From JAWWPY01 sp033854735 (lineage in GTDB: Bacteria; Actinomycetota; Actinomycetes; Streptosporangiales; Streptosporangiaceae), in NCBI GenBank assembly GCA_033854735.1, contig JAWWPY010000219.1, positions 1-14,056 of the forward strand: DNA of 14,056 nt, given 5' to 3'. The notes beneath the pieces are model-generated. The model had not been told where the DNA came from. It did not search any database and saw only the letters and a list, made by a program, of their open reading frames with translations. How positions within the stretch are numbered: position 1 is the stretch's first letter; the number at the start of each line of letters is the position of its first letter. Made by a program: the position numbers and the translations under genes. Below are positions 1 through 6,798 of the stretch, in pieces.

Positions 1-30
1 GGACTGGCGGGGACGGGACTGGCGGGGACG
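1..30 (+). repeat. 15-bp tandem direct repeat inside the kinase-like gene
   Basis: Two identical copies of GGACTGGCGGGGACG lie head to tail at 1-15 and 16-30, encoding GLAGT twice in frame. The unit may continue upstream of the window. It is a multiple of three, so copy number can change without breaking the frame. Confidence 0.8.
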
Positions 31-849
31 GGGGGGCCGGCCGTGGCCGGGCACACGGTCGCGTGCATGGCCAACGCCGACCTGCCGGAGGAGGAGGAAC
101 TGCTCGGCGAGATGCTGGGGGCGCAAGGCTGGAGCGCGACCACGCAGGTCGCCAACGACACGTTCGCGGTACTCCGGGCCGGGCTCACCGACCCGGTCAG
201 CCCCTGGGGCGTGGCCGTGACCTGCGGCGCGGGCATCAATTGTGTCGGCGTGGCACCTGATGGGCGGACCGTCCGCTTTCTCGCTTTCGGCGGGATCAGT
301 GGTGACTGGGGCGGCGGGCTGGGGCTGGGCCGTGCGGTGCTGTGGTGGGCGATCCGCGCTGAGGACGGCCGCGGGCCGCAGACCTCGCTGCGCGATGCGC
401 TGATCGCCCACTTCAGGGTCGCGGAAGTAGCCGACGTGACGATCGGCATCCACCAGGGCACCATCGCGGCGGACAGCCTGCATGGACTCACCCCGGCGCT
501 CTTCGCGGCCGCTGGGGCCGGCGACAGCGTGGCCCGCGACCTGGTCAGCAGGCAGGCCGACGAAGTGTGCACGATGGCGCTGACCATCATGCGCCGCCTC
601 GGGCTGACCGGCCTGGCCACCCCGGTTGTGCTCGGCGGCGGCCTGCTGACGGCGCGTGACCCACTGCTGACCGGATGGATCACTGAGCGGCTCGCCGCGG
701 CGGCTCCGGCGGCGGCCGTGCGCGTCGTGGATATCCCGCCCATCGCGGGCGCCGCGCTCATGGGCCTCGACCACACCGGGGCCGGGGCGGCGGCGCAGCA
801 GCGGCTGCGCGCCGGGTACCTGCTCCCCGGCCTTACCCCAGCGGGGTGA
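1..849 (+). CDS. BadF/BadG-type ATPase, N-acetylglucosamine kinase-like (5' truncated)
   Basis: This is the C-terminal part of an ASKHA-fold sugar-kinase-like protein. The frame is open from base 1, so the real start and the N-terminal phosphate-1 loop (usually DGGGTKT-like) lie outside the window; a GTG at 43 is available but would remove part of the domain. The segment reading ADLPEEEELLGEMLG, then VAVTCGAGINCVGV (phosphate-2-like), GGISGDWGGGLGLG and, near the end, PVVLGGGLL (adenosine-motif-like) fit the BadF/BadG/BcrA/BcrD ATPase family, whose actinobacterial members are mostly annotated as N-acetylglucosamine kinases. The expected role is ATP-dependent phosphorylation of an amino sugar in the cytoplasm; the substrate cannot be read from the sequence. 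The 3' end overlaps the convergent RNA methyltransferase by 17 nt. Family assignment is good, substrate is inference. Confidence 0.8.
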   Translation, partial: GLAGTGLAGTGGPAVAGHTVACMANADLPEEEELLGEMLGAQGWSATTQVANDTFAVLRAGLTDPVSPWGVAVTCGAGINCVGVAPDGRTVRFLAFGGISGDWGGGLGLGRAVLWWAIRAEDGRGPQTSLRDALIAHFRVAEVADVTIGIHQGTIAADSLHGLTPALFAAAGAGDSVARDLVSRQADEVCTMALTIMRRLGLTGLATPVVLGGGLLTARDPLLTGWITERLAAAAPAAAVRVVDIPPIAGAALMGLDHTGAGAAAQQRLRAGYLLPGLTPAG

Positions 850-1681
850 CGGCACCGGGAACGCCCCGCATCAGGCCGTGGCAGGCCACGGCCGCGGCGG
901 CGACCACGTTCAGCGAGTCCACCCCGAGCGCCATCGCCGCCGGGCTCATCGGGATGCACACGGCCTGGTCGGCCTCACGGCGCCAATGGGAGGACAGTCC
1001 GTCACCCTCCGAGCCGAGCAGCAGCGCGACCCTCTCCCCCAGGGGCACATCGTCCAGCGGCACCGCCGACTGATCCGGGGTGAGCGCGAGCAACTGGAAG
1101 CCCGCCGCCCGCAGCTGGGCCAGCCCGGCGTGCCAGTGCGTCATCCGGGCGTACGGGATGGCGAACACGGCGCCCATGGAGACCTTCACGGCGCGCCGGT
1201 ACAGCGGGTCGGCGCACCGGGGCGACAGGACCACGCCCCCGGCACCGAACGCCGCGGCGCACCGGAAGATCGCCCCGACATTGCCGTGATCCACCAGATC
1301 TTCCAGGACGACCAGGCGTTCCGTTCCGGCGAGGACCTCGGTGACGGACGGCAGCGCCCGCCTGGCCATCGACGCCAGCGCGCCCCGGTGCACCTGGTAA
1401 CCGGTCAACTGCCGGGCGATCGCCGCCGGCAGCACATAGACCGGCGCCGCGCAGCCATCCGCCAGCCCGGCCATCCCGGCCAGATTGTCCTCGGTGACCA
1501 GCAGGGACCGGACCGGGTAGCCGGCTGCGATGCCGCGCCGGATCACCTTCTCCCCCTCGGCCACGAACAGGCCCCGGTCGGCCTCGAGGCTCTTACGCAG
1601 GGACGCGTCGGTCAGCCGCACGTAGTCGGCCAGCCGCGGGTCGGCAGCGTCGCGGACCTGGATCGGGACGAGTCCTGCCAC
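833..1681 (-). CDS. TrmH/SpoU-family RNA 2'-O-methyltransferase
   Basis: This is a SPOUT-class methyltransferase expected to 2'-O-methylate a ribose in rRNA or tRNA using SAM. It has an N-terminal substrate-binding part (DPRLADYVRLTDASLR, then GLFVAEGEKVIRR) and a C-terminal knot domain with the three family motifs: DHGNVGAIFR, LLLGSEGDGLS and GVDSLNV near the end. The frame is open up to a GTG at 1780, but the extra 33 residues are Arg-rich and unlike the family. I chose the GTG at 1681 because related proteins begin close to the IQVRDAADPRL segment and a GGGAGG lies beside it; this gives 282 residues, a usual length. Motif 3 is preceded by a short SPAAMAL stretch where close relatives often have fewer residues. 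It converges on the kinase-like gene and diverges from the VWA gene. Function class is firm; the modified base is unknown. Confidence 0.88.
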   Translation of the reverse strand: MAGLVPIQVRDAADPRLADYVRLTDASLRKSLEADRGLFVAEGEKVIRRGIAAGYPVRSLLVTEDNLAGMAGLADGCAAPVYVLPAAIARQLTGYQVHRGALASMARRALPSVTEVLAGTERLVVLEDLVDHGNVGAIFRCAAAFGAGGVVLSPRCADPLYRRAVKVSMGAVFAIPYARMTHWHAGLAQLRAAGFQLLALTPDQSAVPLDDVPLGERVALLLGSEGDGLSSHWRREADQAVCIPMSPAAMALGVDSLNVVAAAAVACHGLMRGVPGAVTPLG

Positions 1682-1844
1682 CTCCCTAGTCTGACGGACG
1701 CCGCTGCGGCGCCAGGGCCGCGGCAGCCGGAAAGTCTCACCCAGGTTGGCCGGGAAGCGGAGACCAGGATGAATTGTCACTCAACGTCCGATACAGTCGG
1801 CCCTGGTAGGCCGATAGGCCCAGGTCTCGTGATTGAGGGATGCG
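1682..1844. promoter_or_regulatory. Divergent promoter region between RNA methyltransferase and VWA gene
   Basis: With the preferred starts, 163 bp separate two divergent genes, so both promoters should lie here. For the minus strand, CAGACT stands 6 nt before the GTG and could be a -10 for a nearly leaderless message. For the plus strand, TACAGT at 1792-1797 is a possible -10, but no well-spaced -35 is visible. Downstream of it, TAGGCC occurs twice (1807-1812, 1815-1820) inside CCTGG...CCAGG arms (1802-1806, 1820-1824), an operator-like arrangement. All of this is inference from motifs. Confidence 0.35.
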
Positions 1845-3602
1845 GTGAACGCTGGACGCGCCACCGCGGCCGCCCCCAGGCGGCGTGGCCGCAAGCGCCG
1901 TGTCGGAACGGTCGTCGGGCTGAGCGTGGTCGCCGTGCTGATCATCGGCACGCTGGCCGTCGCGCTCGGCGCCCAGGCGATGGTGTCACGCGTCTCGTGC
2001 GTGACGAACACGATCGATGTCACCGTCGGCGTGTCCGACGACGTGGCCCCTGCGGTACGCCATATCAGCCAGTACTTCAACGCCCAGCACCGCACCATCA
2101 GCGGGCGCTGCGCGGTGATCCACGTCGTCAGCGAGCAATCGGCGACCCAGGCGGCCCAGGTGGCCGGCCAGAAGCCGGCCGGCGGCCGGCCGGTGGACGC
2201 CTGGATCCCTGACTCCAGCCTGTGGGTGGATGTCGCCCGCAGCTCGCCGAGCGGGGCTCAGCTGGTCCAGCCCACCGGGACCACGGTGGCCCGCTCCCCG
2301 CTCATGGTCGTGATGCCCCGGTCGGTGGCCGCGCAGATGCCCGCGTTCGGCACCCAGGTGGGCTGGCAATTCCTGCTGCCTGAGACGGTGGGCGGCCCGG
2401 CGACCGCGCTCGGCCTGCGGGTGGAGTTCCCGGACCCGGCGCAGAGCTCGGCCGGGCTGGCCACGCTCATCGAACTCCAGCGCCTGCTCGGCAGCGGCCC
2501 GGCCGCGCTGGCCGACTTCACCAAGTTCGTCTTCAACGTTCAGGTCACTCCCCCATTCACCAGCGGCCCCTCGCTCGACTCGCTGGTGAACATCGCCGAG
2601 CCGCCACGGAACGGGCGGGTGGTCACGGTTACCTCCGAGCAGGCGGTCGTGCAGTACGACAAGTCCCACCCGGACCAGCCCCTGTCCGGCCGGTATCCGA
2701 CCGAGGGCTCCTATGAGCTCGACTATCCCTACGTCCTCACCAGCTCTGATCCCCTCAAGCTGCGCGCCGCGGCGGCTTTCGAGGGCGCCCTCAAGTCGAA
2801 TTACGCGAAGTCCTACGTGCAATACGAAGGCTTCCGCTCGGCCAACGGGGCCGCGTCCGGCTGGGTCAGCCAGTACGGGCTGACCACGAGCCAGCCGAAC
2901 CTGGCCACACCCCCTCCGCCCGGCCAGGCCGAGACCGCTCTGCAGGCGTGGTCCCGGCTCGGCCTCGGTTCGCGCGACCTGGCGCTGATCGACATCTCGG
3001 AGCAGATGGCCACCCCGGTCGCGGCCAATGGCACGACCCTGGAACAGGTGCTCAGTCAGGTGGCCAGCGTCGGCATGGCCCAGTTCCCCAACAGCACGCA
3101 GATGGGTCTCTGGACATTCGCCAGTCACCTGAACGGCACCCAGCCCTACAAGGAACTCGTGTCCGTCGGCCCAGTGCTCGGCCAGGCGGGCCTGATCACC
3201 CGCCGTCAGCAGATCCTGCAGGCCGATCAGACCTACCAGCCCGTGGCGGGCTCGCCTGCCGCGCTGTACAGCACGATCCTCGCTGCCTACAAGCACATGA
3301 CCGCCAGCTACCAGGCTCGCTACACCAACGCCGTACTGGTCATATCGGCCGGGATCGACAACGCGCCCGGGGACATCTCCGCCACCACCCTCGTGAACAA
3401 TCTCCGCAAGCTCTACAACCCCAAACGTCGGGTGGAGATCATCATGCTGGTGCTGGGCGGCAAGGGTGATGTCCCCGCGTTGCAGCAGATCTCCGCCACC
3501 ACCGGTGGCCAGGCATTCCAGATCACCAGCCCGTCCCAGGTCACCTCGGTGTTTTTCGCCGCCCTCGCGCGTCGGCTCTGCTCCCCCAACTGCGCAACCT
3601 AG
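1845..3602 (+). CDS. Membrane-anchored substrate-binding/VWA-domain protein
   Basis: The predicted protein has 585 residues, most of them outside the cell. A short Arg/Lys-rich cytoplasmic tail (residues 1-19) precedes one hydrophobic segment (about 20-45), giving a type II or signal-anchor topology. Residues about 55-350 resemble an extracellular solute-binding domain (ITVGVSDD-like beginning, DAWIPDSSLW). Residues about 375-575 form a von Willebrand A domain: DISEQ at 383-387 (MIDAS-like; the third position is Gln, not the usual Ser), Thr477 in ALYSTI, and Asp505 in ISAGIDN. Four Cys (VSC, GRC and the LCSPNC end) could form disulfides. I preferred GTG at 1845 over TTG at 1833 because GAGGG lies about 6 nt before it. 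The role is unknown; binding of a ligand or protein at the surface, perhaps metal dependent, is inference. A 14-bp hairpin follows the stop. Confidence 0.82.
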   Translation: MNAGRATAAAPRRRGRKRRVGTVVGLSVVAVLIIGTLAVALGAQAMVSRVSCVTNTIDVTVGVSDDVAPAVRHISQYFNAQHRTISGRCAVIHVVSEQSATQAAQVAGQKPAGGRPVDAWIPDSSLWVDVARSSPSGAQLVQPTGTTVARSPLMVVMPRSVAAQMPAFGTQVGWQFLLPETVGGPATALGLRVEFPDPAQSSAGLATLIELQRLLGSGPAALADFTKFVFNVQVTPPFTSGPSLDSLVNIAEPPRNGRVVTVTSEQAVVQYDKSHPDQPLSGRYPTEGSYELDYPYVLTSSDPLKLRAAAAFEGALKSNYAKSYVQYEGFRSANGAASGWVSQYGLTTSQPNLATPPPPGQAETALQAWSRLGLGSRDLALIDISEQMATPVAANGTTLEQVLSQVASVGMAQFPNSTQMGLWTFASHLNGTQPYKELVSVGPVLGQAGLITRRQQILQADQTYQPVAGSPAALYSTILAAYKHMTASYQARYTNAVLVISAGIDNAPGDISATTLVNNLRKLYNPKRRVEIIMLVLGGKGDVPALQQISATTGGQAFQITSPSQVTSVFFAALARRLCSPNCAT

Positions 3603-3649
3603 CGGCTCCTCCGCCTGCGCAACGTGACGGCGGTACCCACACGGGATAG

Positions 3650-3663
3650 ATGGCGTGCGCCAT
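3650..3663 (+). terminator. Possible terminator hairpin after the VWA gene
   Basis: ATGGC-GTGC-GCCAT forms a short stem with a 4-nt loop (a sixth pair is possible on paper) and is followed by TTTCG. It lies 48 nt past the VWA stop. The stem is short and the T-run poor, so this is a weak call; the larger hairpins downstream may be the true stop point. Confidence 0.35.
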
Positions 3664-3724
3664 TTCGTAGATGAAGCTTCGCGAACCTGTGAACCAGTCT
3701 GCCCAGCCGCGCGTCCTCATTTAT

Positions 3725-3896
3725 GAGGCCCGGCGAGAGCGGGGCGCCGGGCCTCGCAGCATCTTCCCGGCCGCGAGGCTGGGACACGGTGTGAGGCCCG
3801 GCGAGAGCGGGGTGCCGGGCCTCATATACCTCCCGGCCACCAGGCCGGGACACGGTGTGAGGCCCGGCAAGAGCGGGGTGCCGGGCCTCATATCCA
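3725..3896. repeat. Tandem array of GC-rich double hairpins, likely bidirectional terminator region
   Basis: Three copies of a hairpin with arms GAGGCCCGGC and GCCGGGCCTC and an 11-nt loop lie at 3725-3755, 3793-3823 and 3859-3889; the last two gain a further T-A pair. Copies two and three belong to a 66-bp unit (3765-3830 and 3831-3896) that differs at about 6 positions and also carries a second hairpin: CCCGGCC-ACCA-GGCCGGG in the last unit, with a G-T pair in the earlier one. A small CCTCAT-TT-ATGAGG palindrome (3715-3728) abuts the first copy. The array sits between two convergent genes and would work on both strands as a terminator or 3' stabiliser. The rest of the 365-bp gap (3603-3967) holds no gene that I can support. 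Confidence 0.85.
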
Positions 3897-3967
3897 ATTT
3901 CCCAGGATCCTCCGCGCGATTCCGTTCCTTGGGTGAGTCTTTACCCGGCCAGTTCGCTGTGGCCAGT

Positions 3968-5068
3968 TCAGCGGGCCGAGTCACTGGCCGAGTCAAGCAA
4001 CCGGTGCGCGCGCTGGATCAGCAGCGGAACCGCCGGGCCCTCCTGCTCGAACCCTTCGCCGACCGTCTTGTGCTGCAGGAACCGGGCATGGATACCTTCA
4101 AGTACCACGGCCAGCTTGAAACAGCCGAAGGCCATGTAGTACCCGATCCTGGACACGTCCCGCCCGGTCAGTGCCGCGTATCTCTCCGCGACCTGCAACC
4201 TGCTCAGAAAGCCGGGCCCGGCCGTCACCGATGAGCCCACACTGAGTTGCATTGACTCGTCGTCGTCGGCATCCGCCCAGTAGACGAGGGCGAGTCCAAG
4301 GTCCGCGAGCGGATCACCCAGTGTGGACATCTCCCAATCAAGCACCGCGGTGATCATCGGTGGACTGCCCGGTGGTGGACTGTCCAGTGCGATCAGCATG
4401 TTGTCCAGTCGGTAATCACCGTGCACCAGGGTCCCGTCGCTCCCGGCCGCCGGGAGCCCGGCCGCCAGCCTCGCCGTGAGCTGCTCATAACCTGGCATCT
4501 CCCTGGTCTGGGATAGCTCCCACTGCCGCTGCCAGCGCGTTAGCTGACGCTCCAGATAGCCCTCCGGCCTGCCGAACCCGGTGAGCCCCACGGCCGCCAG
4601 ATCAACTCCGTGGATGGCAGCGAGCATGTCCGCGAATCGCAGCGATAGCTGATGGGCCTGGGCCGGCGAGACCTGGGCACCGTCTTCCCTGGTCCGTATC
4701 ACCAGCCCGGCCACGTGCTCCATCACGTAGAACGGCGCACCGATGACCGCGGGGTCCGGGCAGATCGCCACCGGCCTGGGCACCGGGATCTCTGTGCCAT
4801 ACAGGGCACTGAGCAACCGGTACTCCCTGGCCATGTCATGAGCGGTCGGCAGCACATGGCCAAGCGGCGGGCGGCGCAGCACCAGCAGCGTCACCTCGGC
4901 CGATCCGGGCGGTAGCCCCACGTCCAGCAGGTAGGTCAGGTTGGATCGGCCGCCGGCGATCAGGGTCGCGCGCGGCGGATGGCCCTGATCGCCGGGCACG
5001 CCATTCTCGGCCAGCCACCGACCCAGCCGGGATGCGTCCTCGATGCCCGGTACGCCGCCATCCGCCAT
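3968..5068 (-). CDS. Phosphotransferase-family protein (APH fold, ACAD10-like)
   Basis: This is a 366-residue aminoglycoside-phosphotransferase/choline-kinase-fold protein. Visible motifs are GGRSNLTYLL (nucleotide loop, about residues 40-50), LVLRRPP (the lysine-equivalent strand), HGDYRLDN with catalytic-type Asp218, and DWEMSTLGDPLADLG with the metal-binding-type Asp244. This pattern matches the ACAD10 N-terminal-like subgroup, often found near acyl-CoA dehydrogenases and thought to phosphorylate hydroxyacyl substrates; no such neighbour is visible here. The ATG at 5068 has AGGAG 4 nt upstream. An alternative GTG at 5080 would overlap the upstream MocR stop by 4 nt (GTGA). Either way it is the second gene of a MocR operon and is probably translated with it. 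It ends just before a hairpin array. Kinase fold is firm; substrate is unknown. Confidence 0.85.
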   Translation of the reverse strand: MADGGVPGIEDASRLGRWLAENGVPGDQGHPPRATLIAGGRSNLTYLLDVGLPPGSAEVTLLVLRRPPLGHVLPTAHDMAREYRLLSALYGTEIPVPRPVAICPDPAVIGAPFYVMEHVAGLVIRTREDGAQVSPAQAHQLSLRFADMLAAIHGVDLAAVGLTGFGRPEGYLERQLTRWQRQWELSQTREMPGYEQLTARLAAGLPAAGSDGTLVHGDYRLDNMLIALDSPPPGSPPMITAVLDWEMSTLGDPLADLGLALVYWADADDDESMQLSVGSSVTAGPGFLSRLQVAERYAALTGRDVSRIGYYMAFGCFKLAVVLEGIHARFLQHKTVGEGFEQEGPAVPLLIQRAHRLLDSASDSAR

Positions 5069-5076
5069 GCCACTCC

Positions 5077-6738
5077 TCACCCAGACCCGTGTTCCGATGA
5101 TCGTAGGATCTCCGCCAGCACCTGGCCCGCACGGGTGACCTCGCCGAGGCTCGCCGCACCGTACCCGAGCACCAGGCCATGCCGCACGGGCGGCCCGGAG
5201 AAGTAGCGCCGCAGGGTCATCACGCCAACGCCGCGCGCCCGCGCGGCCGCGGCCACATCGTCATCGACTCCAGGCGCCAGTTCCAGGAACATGTGCATGC
5301 CAGCGGTGTCACCGTGGAGCCGGCCGGCCGGGCCGAGCAGGCTGACCATGGCGGCCCGGCGGCGCGCATAGTCATGCCGCATTCGCCTGATGTGCCGTTC
5401 CAGGTCCCCGTTCTCGAGCAAGGCGAGGACCGCGTGCTGCACCGGCTCCGGAACCCGCGGTGGGGCCGCGGAACCCGCGTCCACGAGCCCGTCCACGAGA
5501 TCAGGCCGGGCGACCAGCCAGCCCGCACCGAGGGTCGGTGTGAGCGTCTTCGAGGTGGTTCCGAGGTAGACCACCACGTCCGGGTCCAAGCCGAACAGGG
5601 CGGGCAACGGCCCGACGTCGTAGCGGAATTCCCCGTCGTAATCGTCCTCGAGGATCAGCGTGCCCGTGCCCCGCGCCCAACTGATGAGCGCCTGCCGCCG
5701 GGGCATCGCGAGACGTCCACCGAGCGGGTACTGATGGGCAGGCGTTGTATAGACCATCCGCAGGTCATCAGGAAGCTCCCGCACCACGAGGCCGTCGGAG
5801 TCCACCCGGCATGGCACCAGCCGCGCGCCTCGCGCCTCGAAGACCGCGCGGGCCACCTGGTACCCGGGTTCCTCGATCCCCACCCGGTCACCGGGCCGCA
5901 GCAGGGCCATGGCGAGCAGGCTGAGGCTGGCCGAGACCCCGCGGGTCACCAGGACCTGGTCAGTGCCGCAGCGGACGGCCCGGCTGCGCCGGAGGTACCC
6001 GGTGAGTGCTCCGCGGAGGGCCGGCAGTCCCCTGGTGTCGGGCCAGTTCGAGATCGGTGCCGCCGCGGCCCGCCGCCAGGCCCGCCGCCACACGGCCCGG
6101 TCGATGCCCTCCGTCCACGGGATGCCGGGCCGCAGATCGATCAGCCCCGGCTCCGCCGTCAACCCGACCGCGCCGCCCGCATCCCGCCCGCCCCGGACCC
6201 CCATACGCAGCCGACTTTCATGATCACGGAAGATTTCTGGGTCCATGTGTCCGGGATATTCCGTGATCAAGGGAGACCGGGACGGGGAGGTGGCTGGAGG
6301 CACGCGATCCGCCCGTCCATCGTGATCACGGAAGATTTCTGGGTCTATGTGTCCGGAATATTCCGTGATCATGGACCTCCTGGCCGCGCTGGACCCTCCA
6401 GACCCACTGGACCCTCCAGACCCACTGGACGCTCCAGCAACACCGGACGCCCGGGGGGTGCGGGCGGTGGCGCCGGTGGCGACGTAGGTGCCTGAGCCGT
6501 GGCGGCTTTCCAGCCAGCCCTCGGCGAACAACTGGGCGTAGGCCGTTGTTACGACCGTCCTGCTCACGTCGAGCGAGACCGCCAGCCCGCGGGTGGACGG
6601 AAGCCGCTCACCGGCCACGAGCTGCCCGTCCGCCAGGGCCGCGCGCAGTTGCATGATGATCTGCGCCGTGAGCGGAGCGGGCCGGCCGCGATCGGCCACC
6701 AGCGGCACCTCGACTGGGGCATGCGAGAAAGTGGTCAT
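5077..6738 (-). CDS. MocR/GntR-type transcription regulator with aminotransferase domain, PdxR-like
   Basis: The protein has 553 residues. A winged-helix GntR domain comes first (about 17-88: LPSTRGLAVSLDVSRTVV, then HGSGTYVA), then a long linker (about 90-198) and a fold-type-I aminotransferase-like domain (about 200-548). EDDYDGEFRY and TTSKTL are present, with Lys397 the expected PLP anchor. The position seven after this lysine, usually Arg in SKTLAPALRLGW-type motifs, is Gly404. The linker is unusually long because it holds two in-frame palindromic repeats (residues about 123-139 and 157-173) and Ser-Gly repeats. Such proteins sense PLP or an amino compound and control vitamin B6 or GABA genes. 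The divergent PPOX gene and AAAGTGG boxes in the gap make PdxR-like control of that gene likely. GGAAG lies 7 nt before the ATG. The downstream phosphotransferase is coupled. Family is firm, regulon is inference. Confidence 0.9.
   Translation of the reverse strand: MTTFSHAPVEVPLVADRGRPAPLTAQIIMQLRAALADGQLVAGERLPSTRGLAVSLDVSRTVVTTAYAQLFAEGWLESRHGSGTYVATGATARTPRASGVAGASSGSGGSSGSGGSSAARRSMITEYSGHIDPEIFRDHDGRADRVPPATSPSRSPLITEYPGHMDPEIFRDHESRLRMGVRGGRDAGGAVGLTAEPGLIDLRPGIPWTEGIDRAVWRRAWRRAAAAPISNWPDTRGLPALRGALTGYLRRSRAVRCGTDQVLVTRGVSASLSLLAMALLRPGDRVGIEEPGYQVARAVFEARGARLVPCRVDSDGLVVRELPDDLRMVYTTPAHQYPLGGRLAMPRRQALISWARGTGTLILEDDYDGEFRYDVGPLPALFGLDPDVVVYLGTTSKTLTPTLGAGWLVARPDLVDGLVDAGSAAPPRVPEPVQHAVLALLENGDLERHIRRMRHDYARRRAAMVSLLGPAGRLHGDTAGMHMFLELAPGVDDDVAAAARARGVGVMTLRRYFSGPPVRHGLVLGYGAASLGEVTRAGQVLAEILRSSEHGSG
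6221..6269. repeat. In-frame palindromic element, copy A
   Basis: Arms TGATCACGGAA (6221-6231) and TTCCGTGATCA (6259-6269) are perfect inverted repeats around a 27-nt middle. Copy A differs from copy B at only 2 of 49 bases. GC is about 49%, clearly below the surrounding gene. Read on the minus strand it supplies LITEYPGHMDPEIFRDH to the MocR linker without a stop or frame change. Confidence 0.9.
6323..6371. repeat. In-frame palindromic element, copy B
   Basis: This has the same 11-bp arms as copy A, at 6323-6333 and 6361-6371, offset by exactly 102 bp (34 codons). The inner right side also contains the palindrome GGAATATTCC. It encodes MITEYSGHIDPEIFRDH on the minus strand. The flanking bases differ from those of copy A, so the shared block is essentially the palindrome itself. 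Confidence 0.9.
6391..6444 (-). repeat. 18-bp tandem repeats coding a Ser-Gly linker
   Basis: GGACCCTCCAGACCCACT occurs at 6391-6408 and 6409-6426, with a degenerate third copy to about 6444. On the minus strand it gives GSSGSGGSSGSGGSS, a flexible linker between the HTH domain and the palindrome-derived peptides. Confidence 0.8.
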
Positions 6739-6779
6739 CTATTCTTCCGCCAAAGTGGCTACAGCTAACAGTCCACTTA
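6728..6779. promoter_or_regulatory. PdxR-like operator boxes between MocR and PPOX genes
   Basis: Three AAAGTGG-like boxes lie in and next to the 60-bp divergent gap: AAAGTGGTC (6728-6736, plus strand, overlapping the MocR start), AAAGTGGCTA (6752-6761, plus strand) and TAAGTGGACTG (6769-6779, minus strand). The first two are direct repeats 24 bp apart; the last two form an inverted pair. As I recall it, the motif reported for Corynebacterium glutamicum PdxR is AAAGTGGW(-/T)CTA, which these match closely. Placement suits a MocR protein that represses itself and activates the divergent gene. The boxes are seen; binding is inference. Confidence 0.6.
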
Positions 6780-6784
6780 GCCGC

Positions 6785-6790
6785 TACCGT
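6785..6790 (+). promoter_or_regulatory. Possible -10 element of the PPOX gene
   Basis: TACCGT ends 8 nt before the ATG, and no Shine-Dalgarno sequence is visible, so the transcript may be leaderless. No good -35 lies 17 bp upstream; that place is taken by the operator boxes, as expected for an activated promoter. Confidence 0.4.
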
Positions 6791-6798
6791 AGACCATC

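Noticed and set aside
1986..3296. A 436-codon open frame on the minus strand opposite the VWA gene
   Set aside because: Its translation is low-complexity, rich in Arg, Gly and His, with no domain. The plus-strand frame has clear VWA and membrane features.
3725..3896. CRISPR array
   Set aside because: Only three units, and the spacer-like segments are themselves nearly identical; these are tandem hairpins. No cas genes are near.
3671..4234. Frame through the hairpin array coding a repeated peptide
   Set aside because: The peptide repeat only mirrors the 66-bp DNA unit (22 codons). It has no good start site and overlaps the 3' end of the phosphotransferase gene.
5179..6495. A 438-codon plus-strand frame opposite the MocR gene
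   Set aside because: It is a GC-driven shadow; the minus strand encodes a full MocR protein with HTH and aminotransferase motifs.
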